Shown here: positions 1 to 8,352 of the stretch, piece by piece
Layout of the letters: every line of letters starts with the position of its first letter
Position numbering within the stretch: the first letter of the stretch is position 1
NCBI GenBank assembly: GCA_016125135.1
Contig: WGMJ01000003.1
Location: 248,001 to 312,000 of the forward strand
Reading direction: 5' to 3'
Source: Alphaproteobacteria bacterium
GTDB lineage: Bacteria; Pseudomonadota; Alphaproteobacteria; Micavibrionales; Micavibrionaceae
Length of the DNA: 64,000 nt
Notes under the pieces: generated by a model
The model's database searches: none
The model's input: the letters and a program-made list of their open reading frames with translations, nothing else
Told to the model about the DNA's origin: nothing
Position numbers and translations under genes: made by a program

Positions 1-30
1 TTCTTTTTCACGAGGCAAAAATCGTGACCG

Positions 31-705
31 TTATGAAGGCGTCATGCCGAACATCGGCTCGTTCTTCTCACGGCTATATTTATAAACAACTGTCTCGTCC
101 CCCTTGGCTTGCAAGAAGGCAGGCGGTGTATAGCGCGTTACGCATTTGCCTGCTTTTGCAAGCATATCCGTTGCCTTGATATTCGCTTTTGAAACCTGCT
201 CTTTCATCACACCTAAAACGCTTCCCCACGCTTCCTTGGCGATCTCCATACCCATCACCACCAGCCGCTTTAATTCTGCATGCTCGGGCACCTGTCCCTT
301 CACCGCGTCACCGAAGCCACGCAATGAAATGCCGAGCTTGTCTTTATCAACGAGTTTTGGCTTTTTGCCACCACCGCCACCCTTGCCGGATGATGATGTT
401 TCTTCTTCCTCGTCGTCGTCCCTGTTCGCCTCACCGGGCAAATTCGCATTCGCTACACGAAACTCGGCAAAAGTCGGGGCCTGAAAGCTCACCGGATAGA
501 GTGCCAGTTCTTTTGGTTGTAATTCACGGCCTGAAACACCCGCGCGGACCTCAATGCGGATCGCTTCCGGATGACGCCAGTCAAACACCACACTGTGGCT
601 CTTATGGTCGCCTGAAATCGGGCACCCTTTGACCAGACGTTTGCCTGGGTAAAGCGCATCCTCTACCCCGCACTCGCTCAAGAATTCTTTTATGTTCGTT
701 TGCAT
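31..705 (-). CDS. Unknown protein with acidic/glycine linker
   Basis: I do not recognise this 224-residue protein. The N-terminal part (about 1-90) looks globular. It is followed by a low-complexity stretch of Asp/Glu, Ser and Gly/Lys (about 93-118), then a helical C-terminal part. This gives two domains joined by a flexible charged linker. There is no signal peptide or membrane segment. The start at 705 is preferred over an in-frame upstream ATG at 726 because AGGAGA lies 5-6 bases before it. The gene is divergent from the exported protein gene at 821. Sure it is coding; function unknown. Confidence 0.75.
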   Translation of the reverse strand: MQTNIKEFLSECGVEDALYPGKRLVKGCPISGDHKSHSVVFDWRHPEAIRIEVRAGVSGRELQPKELALYPVSFQAPTFAEFRVANANLPGEANRDDDEEEETSSSGKGGGGGKKPKLVDKDKLGISLRGFGDAVKGQVPEHAELKRLVVMGMEIAKEAWGSVLGVMKEQVSKANIKATDMLAKAGKCVTRYTPPAFLQAKGDETVVYKYSREKNEPMFGMTPS

Positions 706-820
706 TTCGGGTCTCCTTATATTCATAACCCCGGCTTTATGCCGTATTGTTTTCTATAATTCACCAAAAACGTTAAAAGGCGCTTAATTTTTTCGGAAAA
801 TAACGGCATATTATTCAGGC

Positions 821-1330
821 ATGACAAAATTATTCCCCGCCGCCCTGTTTCTGGCCCTTTTGGGGGCCTTTCCGGCCCTTGCCCAGCAACCGGTCGAGCT
901 ACCCAAACCCAGCCCAGCAGATATTAAATACGTACAGGAATATGCCACCCAGCGTGAAACCCAGACGCGCCGCTTTCTCGCGCTTGATGAAAAAATGTTT
1001 CCCCATGCCCGCCAGATGGTTGAACAGCAGAAACAAGCTGCAGAAGCACAAAAGAAAAACTGGCTACAGAATATGATGAACCCGTCAACATGGTTCAAAA
1101 AACCGGAACCTGCGCCTGCACAACAAGCGCAACCAGTCCCCGCAACAACAACCAATGCGACACAACAAGCTGTACCTGCTGCAGCGGCACCTGCTACAGC
1201 CCCGAAAAAGAAAGCGCCAAGTTTTGTCCTCACCCCCGATGATGATGCGCCGCCTGCTAATACGCGGCAGCAACCTCAACAAAAAAATGAAAACGAGGGA
1301 CCTGCCCCCGTATTTGGTTTTACCCGTTGA
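821..1330 (+). CDS. Small exported Ala/Pro/Gln-rich protein
   Basis: This 169-residue protein starts with a clear signal peptide (hydrophobic residues 4-17, cleavage probably after ALA at 19-21). A helical charged segment follows (about 30-85). The C-terminal half is rich in Pro, Ala and Gln, as in periplasmic linkers. No family is recognised. Its stop codon overlaps the TTG start of the next gene, so it is probably translationally coupled to the glycan operon and may act with it at the envelope. That link is inferred from position only. Confidence 0.7.
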   Translation: MTKLFPAALFLALLGAFPALAQQPVELPKPSPADIKYVQEYATQRETQTRRFLALDEKMFPHARQMVEQQKQAAEAQKKNWLQNMMNPSTWFKKPEPAPAQQAQPVPATTTNATQQAVPAAAAPATAPKKKAPSFVLTPDDDAPPANTRQQPQQKNENEGPAPVFGFTR

Positions 1331-2478
1331 ATTATTTTTTTCTGTTTATCGGCCTGCTTCTTTATGGCCTGTTTGGAAGCCCGACACCGGATACGCCGGG
1401 CCTTATAGAGCTTGTTATTTTTGTTTGCTTGCTTGCGGGCCTATGGCCTTATTTGCTCAACCTCTTTGCAACGCTTCACACCCAGCCGCCCGCCTTTTAT
1501 TTCTTCTTCTTTTATATGCTGGCCGTTCCGCTTATGACAGGGACGCTCGCAGGCCACGGTTTCAGCGATATCTTGCGCGACTATATCGCGCTTTCGTTCC
1601 TGCTTTTGCCGTTGCTGGCAAACCCACCCGACACAAAGCTGCATAAAACAATATTAATCGGCATTCTTATCATTGCCTGCGCTTTTTCTGTGCGTAGTAT
1701 TGTGCCTTCACTCAATATCTTCCAAAGCCCGTTCGAGCGGCTTTATCTGGCGAACTCGCCGCTGCTACTATTCCTTGCACTCTATGCCGTTGGTAAAGCC
1801 TTTTATGCGCCGCGCGTGCCTATTATTCTACTTGCAATCTTTATGACCACACTCGTTCTTTTTGTCAGCATACAGAATGAACAACGCGCAACAATTGCAT
1901 TGCTCGGATGCGGAGGCCTCCTCTGCGCTCTTGCCAATCTTCATAAAAAGCCTTTTATTGTTTTGATGTTCGGTGCATCTGCACTTTTATGTGCTCTTCT
2001 GCTTACACATCAGCTGCAAGATATTTTCGACATACTCCATAAGAAGCATATGTTTGTTGGTAGTAATAACCGCGATATGGAATGGCAAGCAATTGCGACA
2101 ACATGGGCCGAAAAACCGCTCTCTTTCATCACAGGTAATGGCTGGGGTGCACGGTTACTTTCCTCGGCTGCTGGCCCCACGGGTGTTAACTATGTTCACG
2201 GCCTTTTGCCTAATATTGTTTTTAAAACAGGTCTTATCGGCCTATGCCTGACAATTTGGTATAGTGCTCATATTTTTATCAGGCTTGCACGGTCTCGCAC
2301 CGACATTTCAAATATTATTGCGATAGCACTCCCGCTTCTTCTTATGATGACGCTTTACGGCTCTTATAAATCGCTTGATTTTGGCCTGTTGTTACTTTTC
2401 GCCGCCACTTATAAATTGCGTGAGGGCATACAATCGTATAGTAATATGGCGGGTCAAAAACAAATTCCTGCAGTATGA
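1327..2478 (+). CDS. O-antigen polymerase/ligase-like membrane protein
   Basis: This 383-residue polytopic protein has roughly ten hydrophobic segments. A larger soluble loop (about 235-290) contains R-D-M-E-W and a later G-N-G-W-G, as in Wzy/WaaL-type polymerases and ligases. It probably polymerises or transfers lipid-linked glycan at the periplasmic face. The start is TTG inside the stop of the upstream gene (TTGA overlap), with no ATG close downstream. The stop overlaps the ATG of the following GT4 gene. Family assignment rests on topology and context because Wzy sequences are poorly conserved. Confidence 0.7.
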   Translation: MNYFFLFIGLLLYGLFGSPTPDTPGLIELVIFVCLLAGLWPYLLNLFATLHTQPPAFYFFFFYMLAVPLMTGTLAGHGFSDILRDYIALSFLLLPLLANPPDTKLHKTILIGILIIACAFSVRSIVPSLNIFQSPFERLYLANSPLLLFLALYAVGKAFYAPRVPIILLAIFMTTLVLFVSIQNEQRATIALLGCGGLLCALANLHKKPFIVLMFGASALLCALLLTHQLQDIFDILHKKHMFVGSNNRDMEWQAIATTWAEKPLSFITGNGWGARLLSSAAGPTGVNYVHGLLPNIVFKTGLIGLCLTIWYSAHIFIRLARSRTDISNIIAIALPLLLMMTLYGSYKSLDFGLLLLFAATYKLREGIQSYSNMAGQKQIPAV

Positions 2479-3674
2479 CGAATTCTACGCGCACGATCAC
2501 ATTCATCAACCGCACCTACCCGCCTTTGCGCGGGGCAACGGGGCGTTTGCTGCGTGACCTTGCCGAAACAATGGCACAAGATGGCTGGAAGGTTACAATT
2601 ATTACAACAGGAGCGCTGGCAAATGTCGAAGAACATGGCGCGCTGACAATCCACCGCATCAAAGCTGGCACCGCGAAGAACATTTTCAATTACACAGCGA
2701 TTCTTGTGAAAATGTTTTTTAAGGTTCTGGCACTCCCGAGAACCGATCTTATTGTGACAATGACTGACCCACCACTCCTTGTTTGTGTTGGTGCCGTTTG
2801 CGCAAATTTGAAGCAAAGCAAGCACATAAACTGGTGTCAGGATATTTACCCTACGCTTTTCCCGATGGTGGGCTTGCGGCTACCGAAGGCAATCGTGAAC
2901 TTCATCAATATTTTTTGTCATGCGGCACTTAAGCGTTGCCAAAAGGTTATTGTGATCGGGCGCTGCATGGGGCAAAAACTGGCTGCACAAAAAATAGAGG
3001 CGTCAAAAATCGCTGTTATCCCGAACTGGGCCGATTTCGAAACCTATGACGAACCAACTGCGAGCGCACACGGATCACACGATAACAAACCCCTTTTTAT
3101 GGACCGTGACGAGAAATTCCGCGTACTTTACGCTGGCACTGTTGGCCGCTTACACCCGATCCTGACAATCTTTGAAGCGGCAGAACGTTTGCAACGCCTT
3201 GAAAAGGATATCGAGATTGTTTTTGTAACCGATGCGGAGTCACAAGAACGGCTTGCAAAGGAACGCGCCAAACGCAGCCTTGATAATGTTCGTTTAATGC
3301 CTTTGCAACCGAATTCAAAATTGCGCGAGCTCATGGAGAGTGGCGATCTGCACCTCATAACACTACTTCCCGGTGCCGAAGGGCTGGCCGTCCCATCTAA
3401 AATTTATTCTGCGCTCGCCGCAGCGCGACCCGTTATCCATGTGGGACCAGAGAATGGCGAAGTTGCACGGACAATTCGTGATTATAATTGCGGTGTCGCG
3501 TTGAAGCATGGCGATGCCGAAGGGCTGGTTGATACGATTCGTGCTTACAGGCACAATCCTGAACTCTGGATTACAGCCCATGAAGGCGCCAAAAAAGCAG
3601 GAAAAGTCTTTACACCGCTACAATCTATAAAGGCAATTACAAAGAGGCTGACAGAAATCGCGGATCAGGCATAA
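2475..3674 (+). CDS. Glycosyltransferase family 4
   Basis: This 399-residue protein resembles WbuB-type GT-B transferases. It has an N-terminal acceptor domain beginning FINRTYPP...GATGR, a hinge, and a C-terminal nucleotide-sugar domain starting near VLYAGTVGRLHP. The usual donor-binding region follows (GLAVPSKIYSALAAARPVI, about residues 300-318). It probably adds a sugar to a cytoplasmic lipid-linked oligosaccharide. The ATG overlaps the previous stop by 4 bases and the Wzz-like gene follows after 8 bases, so it lies in one operon. Donor and acceptor cannot be told from sequence. Confidence 0.88.
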   Translation: MTNSTRTITFINRTYPPLRGATGRLLRDLAETMAQDGWKVTIITTGALANVEEHGALTIHRIKAGTAKNIFNYTAILVKMFFKVLALPRTDLIVTMTDPPLLVCVGAVCANLKQSKHINWCQDIYPTLFPMVGLRLPKAIVNFINIFCHAALKRCQKVIVIGRCMGQKLAAQKIEASKIAVIPNWADFETYDEPTASAHGSHDNKPLFMDRDEKFRVLYAGTVGRLHPILTIFEAAERLQRLEKDIEIVFVTDAESQERLAKERAKRSLDNVRLMPLQPNSKLRELMESGDLHLITLLPGAEGLAVPSKIYSALAAARPVIHVGPENGEVARTIRDYNCGVALKHGDAEGLVDTIRAYRHNPELWITAHEGAKKAGKVFTPLQSIKAITKRLTEIADQA

Positions 3675-3682
3675 TAAAGGCG

Positions 3683-4414
3683 ATGCAGAGCGACCTCACC
3701 AATTTTTTGCGCTATCTGGGCCATACAAAATCCTATACCCTGAAAGGTATTATTGTTGGCCTTATTACAGGGCTTGTCCTCTTCCTTGTGATACCTGCGC
3801 AATATAACGCCAGTGTCATTATTGCCGCCAAAGAATCTCTTTACGAGATTGAAGGTTCGAACAATGCTAGCTACGGCGAGTTACAAGGTCGCTCGATTGG
3901 CCCTACTGTTGCTACTTTTGTTTACACAGTTGAAAGTCCGCGTACAATTTCAAAACTTCTCGGGAGTAAAGCTACACAAGCAAATATCCGGAAAATACAA
4001 AAGCGCATTACATCCCGTGTGCTCTACCCCGACCCTTTCGTTGAAATACGACTGGCTGCTAACACGCCCGCGCAGGCAGAAGAAACGCTAGGCCAACTGA
4101 TAGCAATTGCAAACGCAGAGCAAAAAGAGAAGGTAGTTGCGCAAACAAACGAGCGCATAGCCTATCTACAGAAGCGTTTGCAGAATCTTTACGATCCGCT
4201 ACAAAAGCAGGAAATTGCAAACCTGTTGCGTAATGAAGAGATGAAAGCGGTAGATGCAGGCGCTGACCCTTATGTTTCAATTGAAATCGTTGATGCGCTT
4301 TATGCCGATGACAAGCGTGACTTCCCGCAACTTCCCATGCTGCTCGGCTTGTTCGGCTTTGCAGGACTTTTGCTTGCGCTCTTCATTTATCATTTGCGGC
4401 AGGCCGCAAAATGA
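3683..4414 (+). CDS. Wzz-like chain-length determinant protein
   Basis: This 243-residue protein has the bitopic layout of the Wzz/PCP family: a short cytoplasmic start, TM1 at about 22-42, a periplasmic helical domain, and TM2 at about 218-237. The second segment lacks a clear proline-glycine signature, so the match rests on topology. It probably regulates polymer length together with the membrane polymerase two genes upstream. There is no kinase domain. It sits within the glycan operon and its stop overlaps the next ATG. Confidence 0.75.
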   Translation: MQSDLTNFLRYLGHTKSYTLKGIIVGLITGLVLFLVIPAQYNASVIIAAKESLYEIEGSNNASYGELQGRSIGPTVATFVYTVESPRTISKLLGSKATQANIRKIQKRITSRVLYPDPFVEIRLAANTPAQAEETLGQLIAIANAEQKEKVVAQTNERIAYLQKRLQNLYDPLQKQEIANLLRNEEMKAVDAGADPYVSIEIVDALYADDKRDFPQLPMLLGLFGFAGLLLALFIYHLRQAAK

Positions 4415-5238
4415 ATGGGCAAATTAAAGCCAGCGCCCTCATCATCACAAAGGACGAAGCGCGCAAACTCCCCGCCTGTATAAATGCTTTAAAAGATTTT
4501 GATGAAATCATTGTGGTTGACTCAAATAGCCGCGATGGTACGCCTGATATCGCGGCACAAAACGGCGCAAGCGTTTATAACTTCACATGGAATGGCGCTT
4601 ACCCGAAAAAGCGCCAATGGTGCCTTGAGAATATTTCAACAAAACATGAATGGATTTTCTTTTGTGATGCTGATGAAATCGTCCCGCAAACATTGATTGA
4701 CGAGATTAAAGCAACGCTAGACCCCATGCCGCTTCAGGCGGGGTTCTTTGTTTACGGGCAATATATAATGGATGGGAAACCACTGCGTTATGGCTTACGC
4801 AACAACAAGATCATCCTTATCAACAAACACAAAATGTATTACCCGCACGTGGATGATCTTGATATTGCAGGCATGGGTGAAATTGAAGGTCATTACCAAC
4901 CCGTGCCCGCCAACCCGCGTTCTGTTATCGGGCAGCTGAAAACACCGCTGCTTCATGAAGCTTACGCTAATATTGCCGCATGGGATTTTAAACACCAGAA
5001 ATACGCAACATGGGCCGCGCGCATGACACAGAAAAAAGCCTGGCCACGGGATCCCGTCCTCTGGCGTGATATCGCGAAAAAACTGATGCGCCGAAACCCT
5101 CTCCGGCCGCATATCATGTTCTTTTACAGCTATATTTTAAGACTGGGCTTCTTGGACGGAAAAGCGGGCCATACGCATGCCCGCTACCGTTATTTATATG
5201 AACGCATGATCCAGAGAAACCTTAAAACTTTTTCCTGA
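4411..5238 (+). CDS. Glycosyltransferase family 2 (WaaE-like)
   Basis: This 275-residue GT-A enzyme opens with SALIITKDEARKL (about residues 7-19), followed by IIVVDSNSRDGT (nucleotide binding) and the metal-binding DADE near residue 90. This pattern is typical of the WaaE/KdtX group that adds sugars to lipopolysaccharide core, although the acceptor here is unknown. The ATG overlaps the Wzz-like stop (ATGA). It is the last gene of the glycan operon and is followed by a structured intergenic repeat rather than an ordinary poly-U terminator. Confidence 0.88.
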   Translation: MNGQIKASALIITKDEARKLPACINALKDFDEIIVVDSNSRDGTPDIAAQNGASVYNFTWNGAYPKKRQWCLENISTKHEWIFFCDADEIVPQTLIDEIKATLDPMPLQAGFFVYGQYIMDGKPLRYGLRNNKIILINKHKMYYPHVDDLDIAGMGEIEGHYQPVPANPRSVIGQLKTPLLHEAYANIAAWDFKHQKYATWAARMTQKKAWPRDPVLWRDIAKKLMRRNPLRPHIMFFYSYILRLGFLDGKAGHTHARYRYLYERMIQRNLKTFS

Positions 5239-5242
5239 CAAA

Positions 5243-5348
5243 GTATTTTGTGTCGAAAAATATGACTGCCGAGAACCGCACCGGAAAATATATTTTAATA
5301 TTTGAGGAGCGGAAGCACAGGCAGGCAGATTTTGCAGGCCAAAAGACG
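5243..5348. repeat. Structured intergenic repeat, copy A
   Basis: This roughly 105-base element lies between two convergent genes. It matches a second copy at 37172-37278 along its whole length, including GTATTTTGTG, GAGAACCGCA, AGCGGAAGC and CAAAAGAC. The sequence can fold. An outer stem pairs CTGCC (5266-5270) with GGCAG (5320-5324). An inner stem pairs ACCGC with GCGG. An apical AAATAT/ATATTT hairpin completes it. The paired bases differ from copy B in compensating ways, which suggests selection on a nucleic-acid fold. The active strand is unknown. No known RNA family is recognised. Confidence 0.7.
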
Positions 5349-5365
5349 CCGGCAGGGAGAAGTTT

Positions 5366-5620
5366 TTATTCCATCCCTAAAGCCGCCATATAGGTATTCA
5401 GAATTTCTTCTTCCTCCTGACGTTTTTGTGCGTCAATCTTTCTGATTGCGATGATTTTACGAATCGCTTTTACATCAAAGCCGAAAGCTTTGGCTTCGCC
5501 ATAAACTTCCTTGATATCGGTCGCGATTTCTTTTTTTTCTTCTTCGAGTTTCTCGATGCGGTCGATAAATGATTTCAGGCGGTGTGTACTCGCCTCTTCT
5601 TTTCTTACCGGCTGAGCCAT
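5366..5620 (-). CDS. gapR: GapR-like nucleoid protein (DUF2312)
   Basis: This 84-residue protein matches the DUF2312/GapR family across its length. It has an N-terminal coiled helix ([18 protein letters not shown], about 15-32) and the family-typical segment [18 protein letters not shown]. GapR proteins bind overtwisted AT-rich DNA and help chromosome organisation and replication in alphaproteobacteria (established for Caulobacter). AGAGGT lies just before the ATG. It is 3 bases downstream of the COQ9 gene and probably cotranscribed with it. Confidence 0.92.
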   Translation of the reverse strand: MAQPVRKEEASTHRLKSFIDRIEKLEEEKKEIATDIKEVYGEAKAFGFDVKAIRKIIAIRKIDAQKRQEEEEILNTYMAALGME

Positions 5621-5623
5621 AGG

Positions 5624-6232
5624 TTACCTCTTTACTTTACTGATAATAGAGCCTGCCAAACTACCGATTTTAAGAACGTTTTCAATACGTCTTTTCAGAA
5701 AATCTTCCGTGTCTGTTAGAGTCCCGCCCGTATCGTTAATAAAGACGAGATTTGTGCTGGTAATAACACCGCCGAGCAACGCGCGTTTTGTGTAATGATT
5801 ATAATCGGTTGCGGTATCACCGGCCCATTGCCAGATAATATCGGCCGTCCGCCAGAGGATTTTTCCGCCTCGTGGCAATCTGTTGGGCGATGACCAGAAA
5901 GCCAGCGTCTGGCGGAAAATATCCTTATCTTCTGCCGCCGCGCGGTAACGGGCCATCACAGCTGTTGCTACACGTTCACGGGTCTTCAAATCTTTGGGGT
6001 CAACATCCTCAAGACTCTCAAGCATCTCCGCATCGAGCTTGCGACTATAATAATCTGCCATATCGGCAACACCTGCGGGGAAAACAGCTTCCGCCATTTC
6101 AGGCGGGTAGCCTGTTTCTGTGCTGAGCTTTTGTATATCAAGCCCGTTCCAGCCGACACGCCCGACGCTTTTAAGCGCCTGCGCCATCAATTTATTTTTG
6201 ACCGCTTCTAAAGATTTGTTTTCTCTTGTCAT
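5624..6232 (-). CDS. COQ9 family ubiquinone biosynthesis protein
   Basis: This 202-residue all-helical protein resembles bacterial COQ9. It has a TetR-like N-terminal fold and the characteristic region around TLAFWSSPNRLPRG...LWRTADIIWQWAGDTATDYNHYTKR (about 107-150), here interrupted for brevity. COQ9 binds lipid and supports hydroxylation in ubiquinone synthesis. The divergent ubiB gene only 21 bases away is also a ubiquinone-pathway gene, which supports the call. The gap is too short for two conventional promoters, so each promoter must lie partly in the other gene or the messages are nearly leaderless. Confidence 0.88.
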   Translation of the reverse strand: MTRENKSLEAVKNKLMAQALKSVGRVGWNGLDIQKLSTETGYPPEMAEAVFPAGVADMADYYSRKLDAEMLESLEDVDPKDLKTRERVATAVMARYRAAAEDKDIFRQTLAFWSSPNRLPRGGKILWRTADIIWQWAGDTATDYNHYTKRALLGGVITSTNLVFINDTGGTLTDTEDFLKRRIENVLKIGSLAGSIISKVKR

Positions 6233-6253
6233 CTGTTATATCTATTACCTCTC

Positions 6254-7621
6254 ATGGCAAAAGAAAAGTCCAAAGATAGGCCCTTAAAAGATAAAAAAAA
6301 TGCCCCCGCGCAAATCGCGCGTTACGGCAAAACAACAGCTGCCGTGGCTGGTTTGGCGGGGAAGCTTGCTGGTGAAAAATTCCTCGGTTTAAAAATAGAG
6401 CGCGATAGCCACGCCACTGAACTTGTCACAGCGCTTGGCGGCTTGAAAGGCCCCCTCATGAAAGTCGGGCAAATTCTTTCCACCATCCCCGAAGCTTTGC
6501 CGCCTGAATACACACAGGCCTTCCAGCAGCTCCAGTCAAACGCGCCGCCCATGTCTCCCGCCTTCGTGCGCCGCCGTATGCGCGCCGAACTCGGCATTGA
6601 CTGGGAACAGAAATTCAAAAATTTTCCGCAAGAAGCCGCAGCGGCCGCCAGCCTCGGGCAGGTTCATAAAGCCACACTACCCGACGGCAAGATTGTTGCT
6701 TGTAAATTACAATACCCCGATATGGCCTCTGCCATCAGTGCTGACCTTGCGCAACTCAAAACAATCTTCGGGCTTTACGAGATGTATGATAAGGCGATCT
6801 CGACAAAGAACATTCATCAAGAACTTGCAGCCCGCCTTTATGAAGAGCTTGATTACAAATTAGAGGCCAAATATACGCAACTTTACGCTTATATGCTGCG
6901 TGACGAGAAAGCCGTCCATGTGCCGGAAGTGATAGAAAGCTATTCAACTGACAGGCTACTCACCAGCACATGGCTTGAAGGCAAGAAGATCCTTGATTTC
7001 AAAGACGCGCCCGTCAAACAGCGTAACGACATTGCACTCAATATGTTCCGCGCATGGTATGTGCCGCTTTATTATTACGGCATCATCCACGGTGACCCGC
7101 ATCTGGGCAACTACACAGTGCGTGATGATAACAGCATTAACCTGCTTGATTTTGGTTGCGTGCGTGTGTTCCCTGCCAAGTTCGTAGGCGGCGTGATTGA
7201 TCTTTATAACGCGCTGATGCGTGATGACATCAAGCTCGCCGTGCATGCCTATGAAACATGGGGATTCAAGAATTTAAGTAAAGAGCAAATTGATACGCTT
7301 AATATCTGGGCGAAATTCCTTTACGGCCCGATTATGGATGATAAAGTGCGGCCTATTGGTGAAACTACAAACGGCTTTTACGGACGTGAAACCGCACAGA
7401 GAGTGCATGAAGAATTGCGGCGCGTTGGCGGCGTGGTGGTGCCGCGTGAATTTGTCTTTATGGACCGCGCAGCCCTTGGCCTTGGCTCGGTGTTCCTGCA
7501 TCTGAAGGCCGAAGTAAACTGGCATAAACTTTTCAATGAGTTAATTGAGGACTTTGATGTCAAAGCCCTCGATAAAAAACAAAAAGAAACATTAAAGAAA
7601 TTCAGCCTTAGCGCGGTGTAA
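6254..7621 (+). CDS. ubiB: ABC1/UbiB family atypical kinase
   Basis: This 455-residue protein carries the UbiB/COQ8 hallmarks: KxGQ (K70-Q73), the Ala-rich loop AAASLGQVH (about 130-138) replacing a glycine-rich loop, the catalytic lysine in CKLQYP (K151), HGDPHLGN (279-286), and the metal-binding LLDFG (297-301). UbiB proteins are ATPases or kinases needed for ubiquinone synthesis. The C-terminal hydrophobic anchor of some members is not evident. It is divergent from the COQ9 gene and its 3' end overlaps the convergent gene at 7608 by 14 bases. Confidence 0.92.
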   Translation: MAKEKSKDRPLKDKKNAPAQIARYGKTTAAVAGLAGKLAGEKFLGLKIERDSHATELVTALGGLKGPLMKVGQILSTIPEALPPEYTQAFQQLQSNAPPMSPAFVRRRMRAELGIDWEQKFKNFPQEAAAAASLGQVHKATLPDGKIVACKLQYPDMASAISADLAQLKTIFGLYEMYDKAISTKNIHQELAARLYEELDYKLEAKYTQLYAYMLRDEKAVHVPEVIESYSTDRLLTSTWLEGKKILDFKDAPVKQRNDIALNMFRAWYVPLYYYGIIHGDPHLGNYTVRDDNSINLLDFGCVRVFPAKFVGGVIDLYNALMRDDIKLAVHAYETWGFKNLSKEQIDTLNIWAKFLYGPIMDDKVRPIGETTNGFYGRETAQRVHEELRRVGGVVVPREFVFMDRAALGLGSVFLHLKAEVNWHKLFNELIEDFDVKALDKKQKETLKKFSLSAV

Positions 7622-8249
7622 GCGGCGCGGATCCTTCAAGCGGCAAATAATCGACGTAACAAGAAAAAGTGCCCGTGCGTGCGCGTACACTATAGCCACG
7701 TGTTCTTTCCCATTGTATGAAGTCGCCTTCATTTTCCGGGTCAGGCTCGACGCGTACAACTTCTTTATGCTCTGTACCACCACCAAGGAAATCAATAGTA
7801 TGTCGCCTGTTTTCGGGAACATCAGCGGGGAAGTCGCATGTCACGCGAAAGAATGTACCGCGCAGATGATGATTACCAAAAATTGCTTCCATATCATCAC
7901 CCGCTACGGTTCGCACCTGTGAACCTGTTTCCAGTAGGCGAATAGGTGTTTCGTTCTCGATGCCTGTACGTGTGAAAAACCCGACATGTCCTTCATCGAC
8001 AGCGAGTGGCACACGCACAAGCGATTCCACAGCAGGCATTTCAAAAGGGCCATAAGAAGGCAATGGTATTTCGCGTGAAGTGACACAATTTTCTGTACAT
8101 GGTGGCAGGGCCGGGGGAAAAAGTGGCCAGCGTGCCTGATCTTCGGGGGAGCGTGTATCAACAACAGGCGGCGGTGCGTCTTGGGCAGAGGCTATTCCCG
8201 AGCCAGCAATCGCAAGTGGCAAAAAAGCAGCAGCCAATAATTTTTTCAT
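7608..8249 (-). CDS. Unknown periplasmic protein
   Basis: This 213-residue protein has a Sec signal peptide (KK then hydrophobic 4-16, cleavage after SAQ/ASA near 22). The mature part has four cysteines (two in CTENC, about 51-55, and one each near 137 and 196), which may form disulfides. The body appears beta-rich. No family is recognised. CAGGGA lies about 8 bases before the ATG. Its 3' end overlaps the convergent ubiB stop. Confidence 0.7.
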   Translation of the reverse strand: MKKLLAAAFLPLAIAGSGIASAQDAPPPVVDTRSPEDQARWPLFPPALPPCTENCVTSREIPLPSYGPFEMPAVESLVRVPLAVDEGHVGFFTRTGIENETPIRLLETGSQVRTVAGDDMEAIFGNHHLRGTFFRVTCDFPADVPENRRHTIDFLGGGTEHKEVVRVEPDPENEGDFIQWERTRGYSVRARTGTFSCYVDYLPLEGSAPLTPR

Positions 8250-8352
8250 TTTTCTAATCCCTGTTTTTTTATTTTGGTTAGTTTAGGCAAGAAAAAAGCG
8301 CCTGTACACCCTGAATGATGCAACGCGAGATATTATGAAATTCCCAAGTTTA

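Noticed and set aside
31-726. Assigning the first gene as a type IVB component
   Set aside because: No Dot/Icm subunit motif is visible and the locus is 43 kb away in the window; left as unknown.
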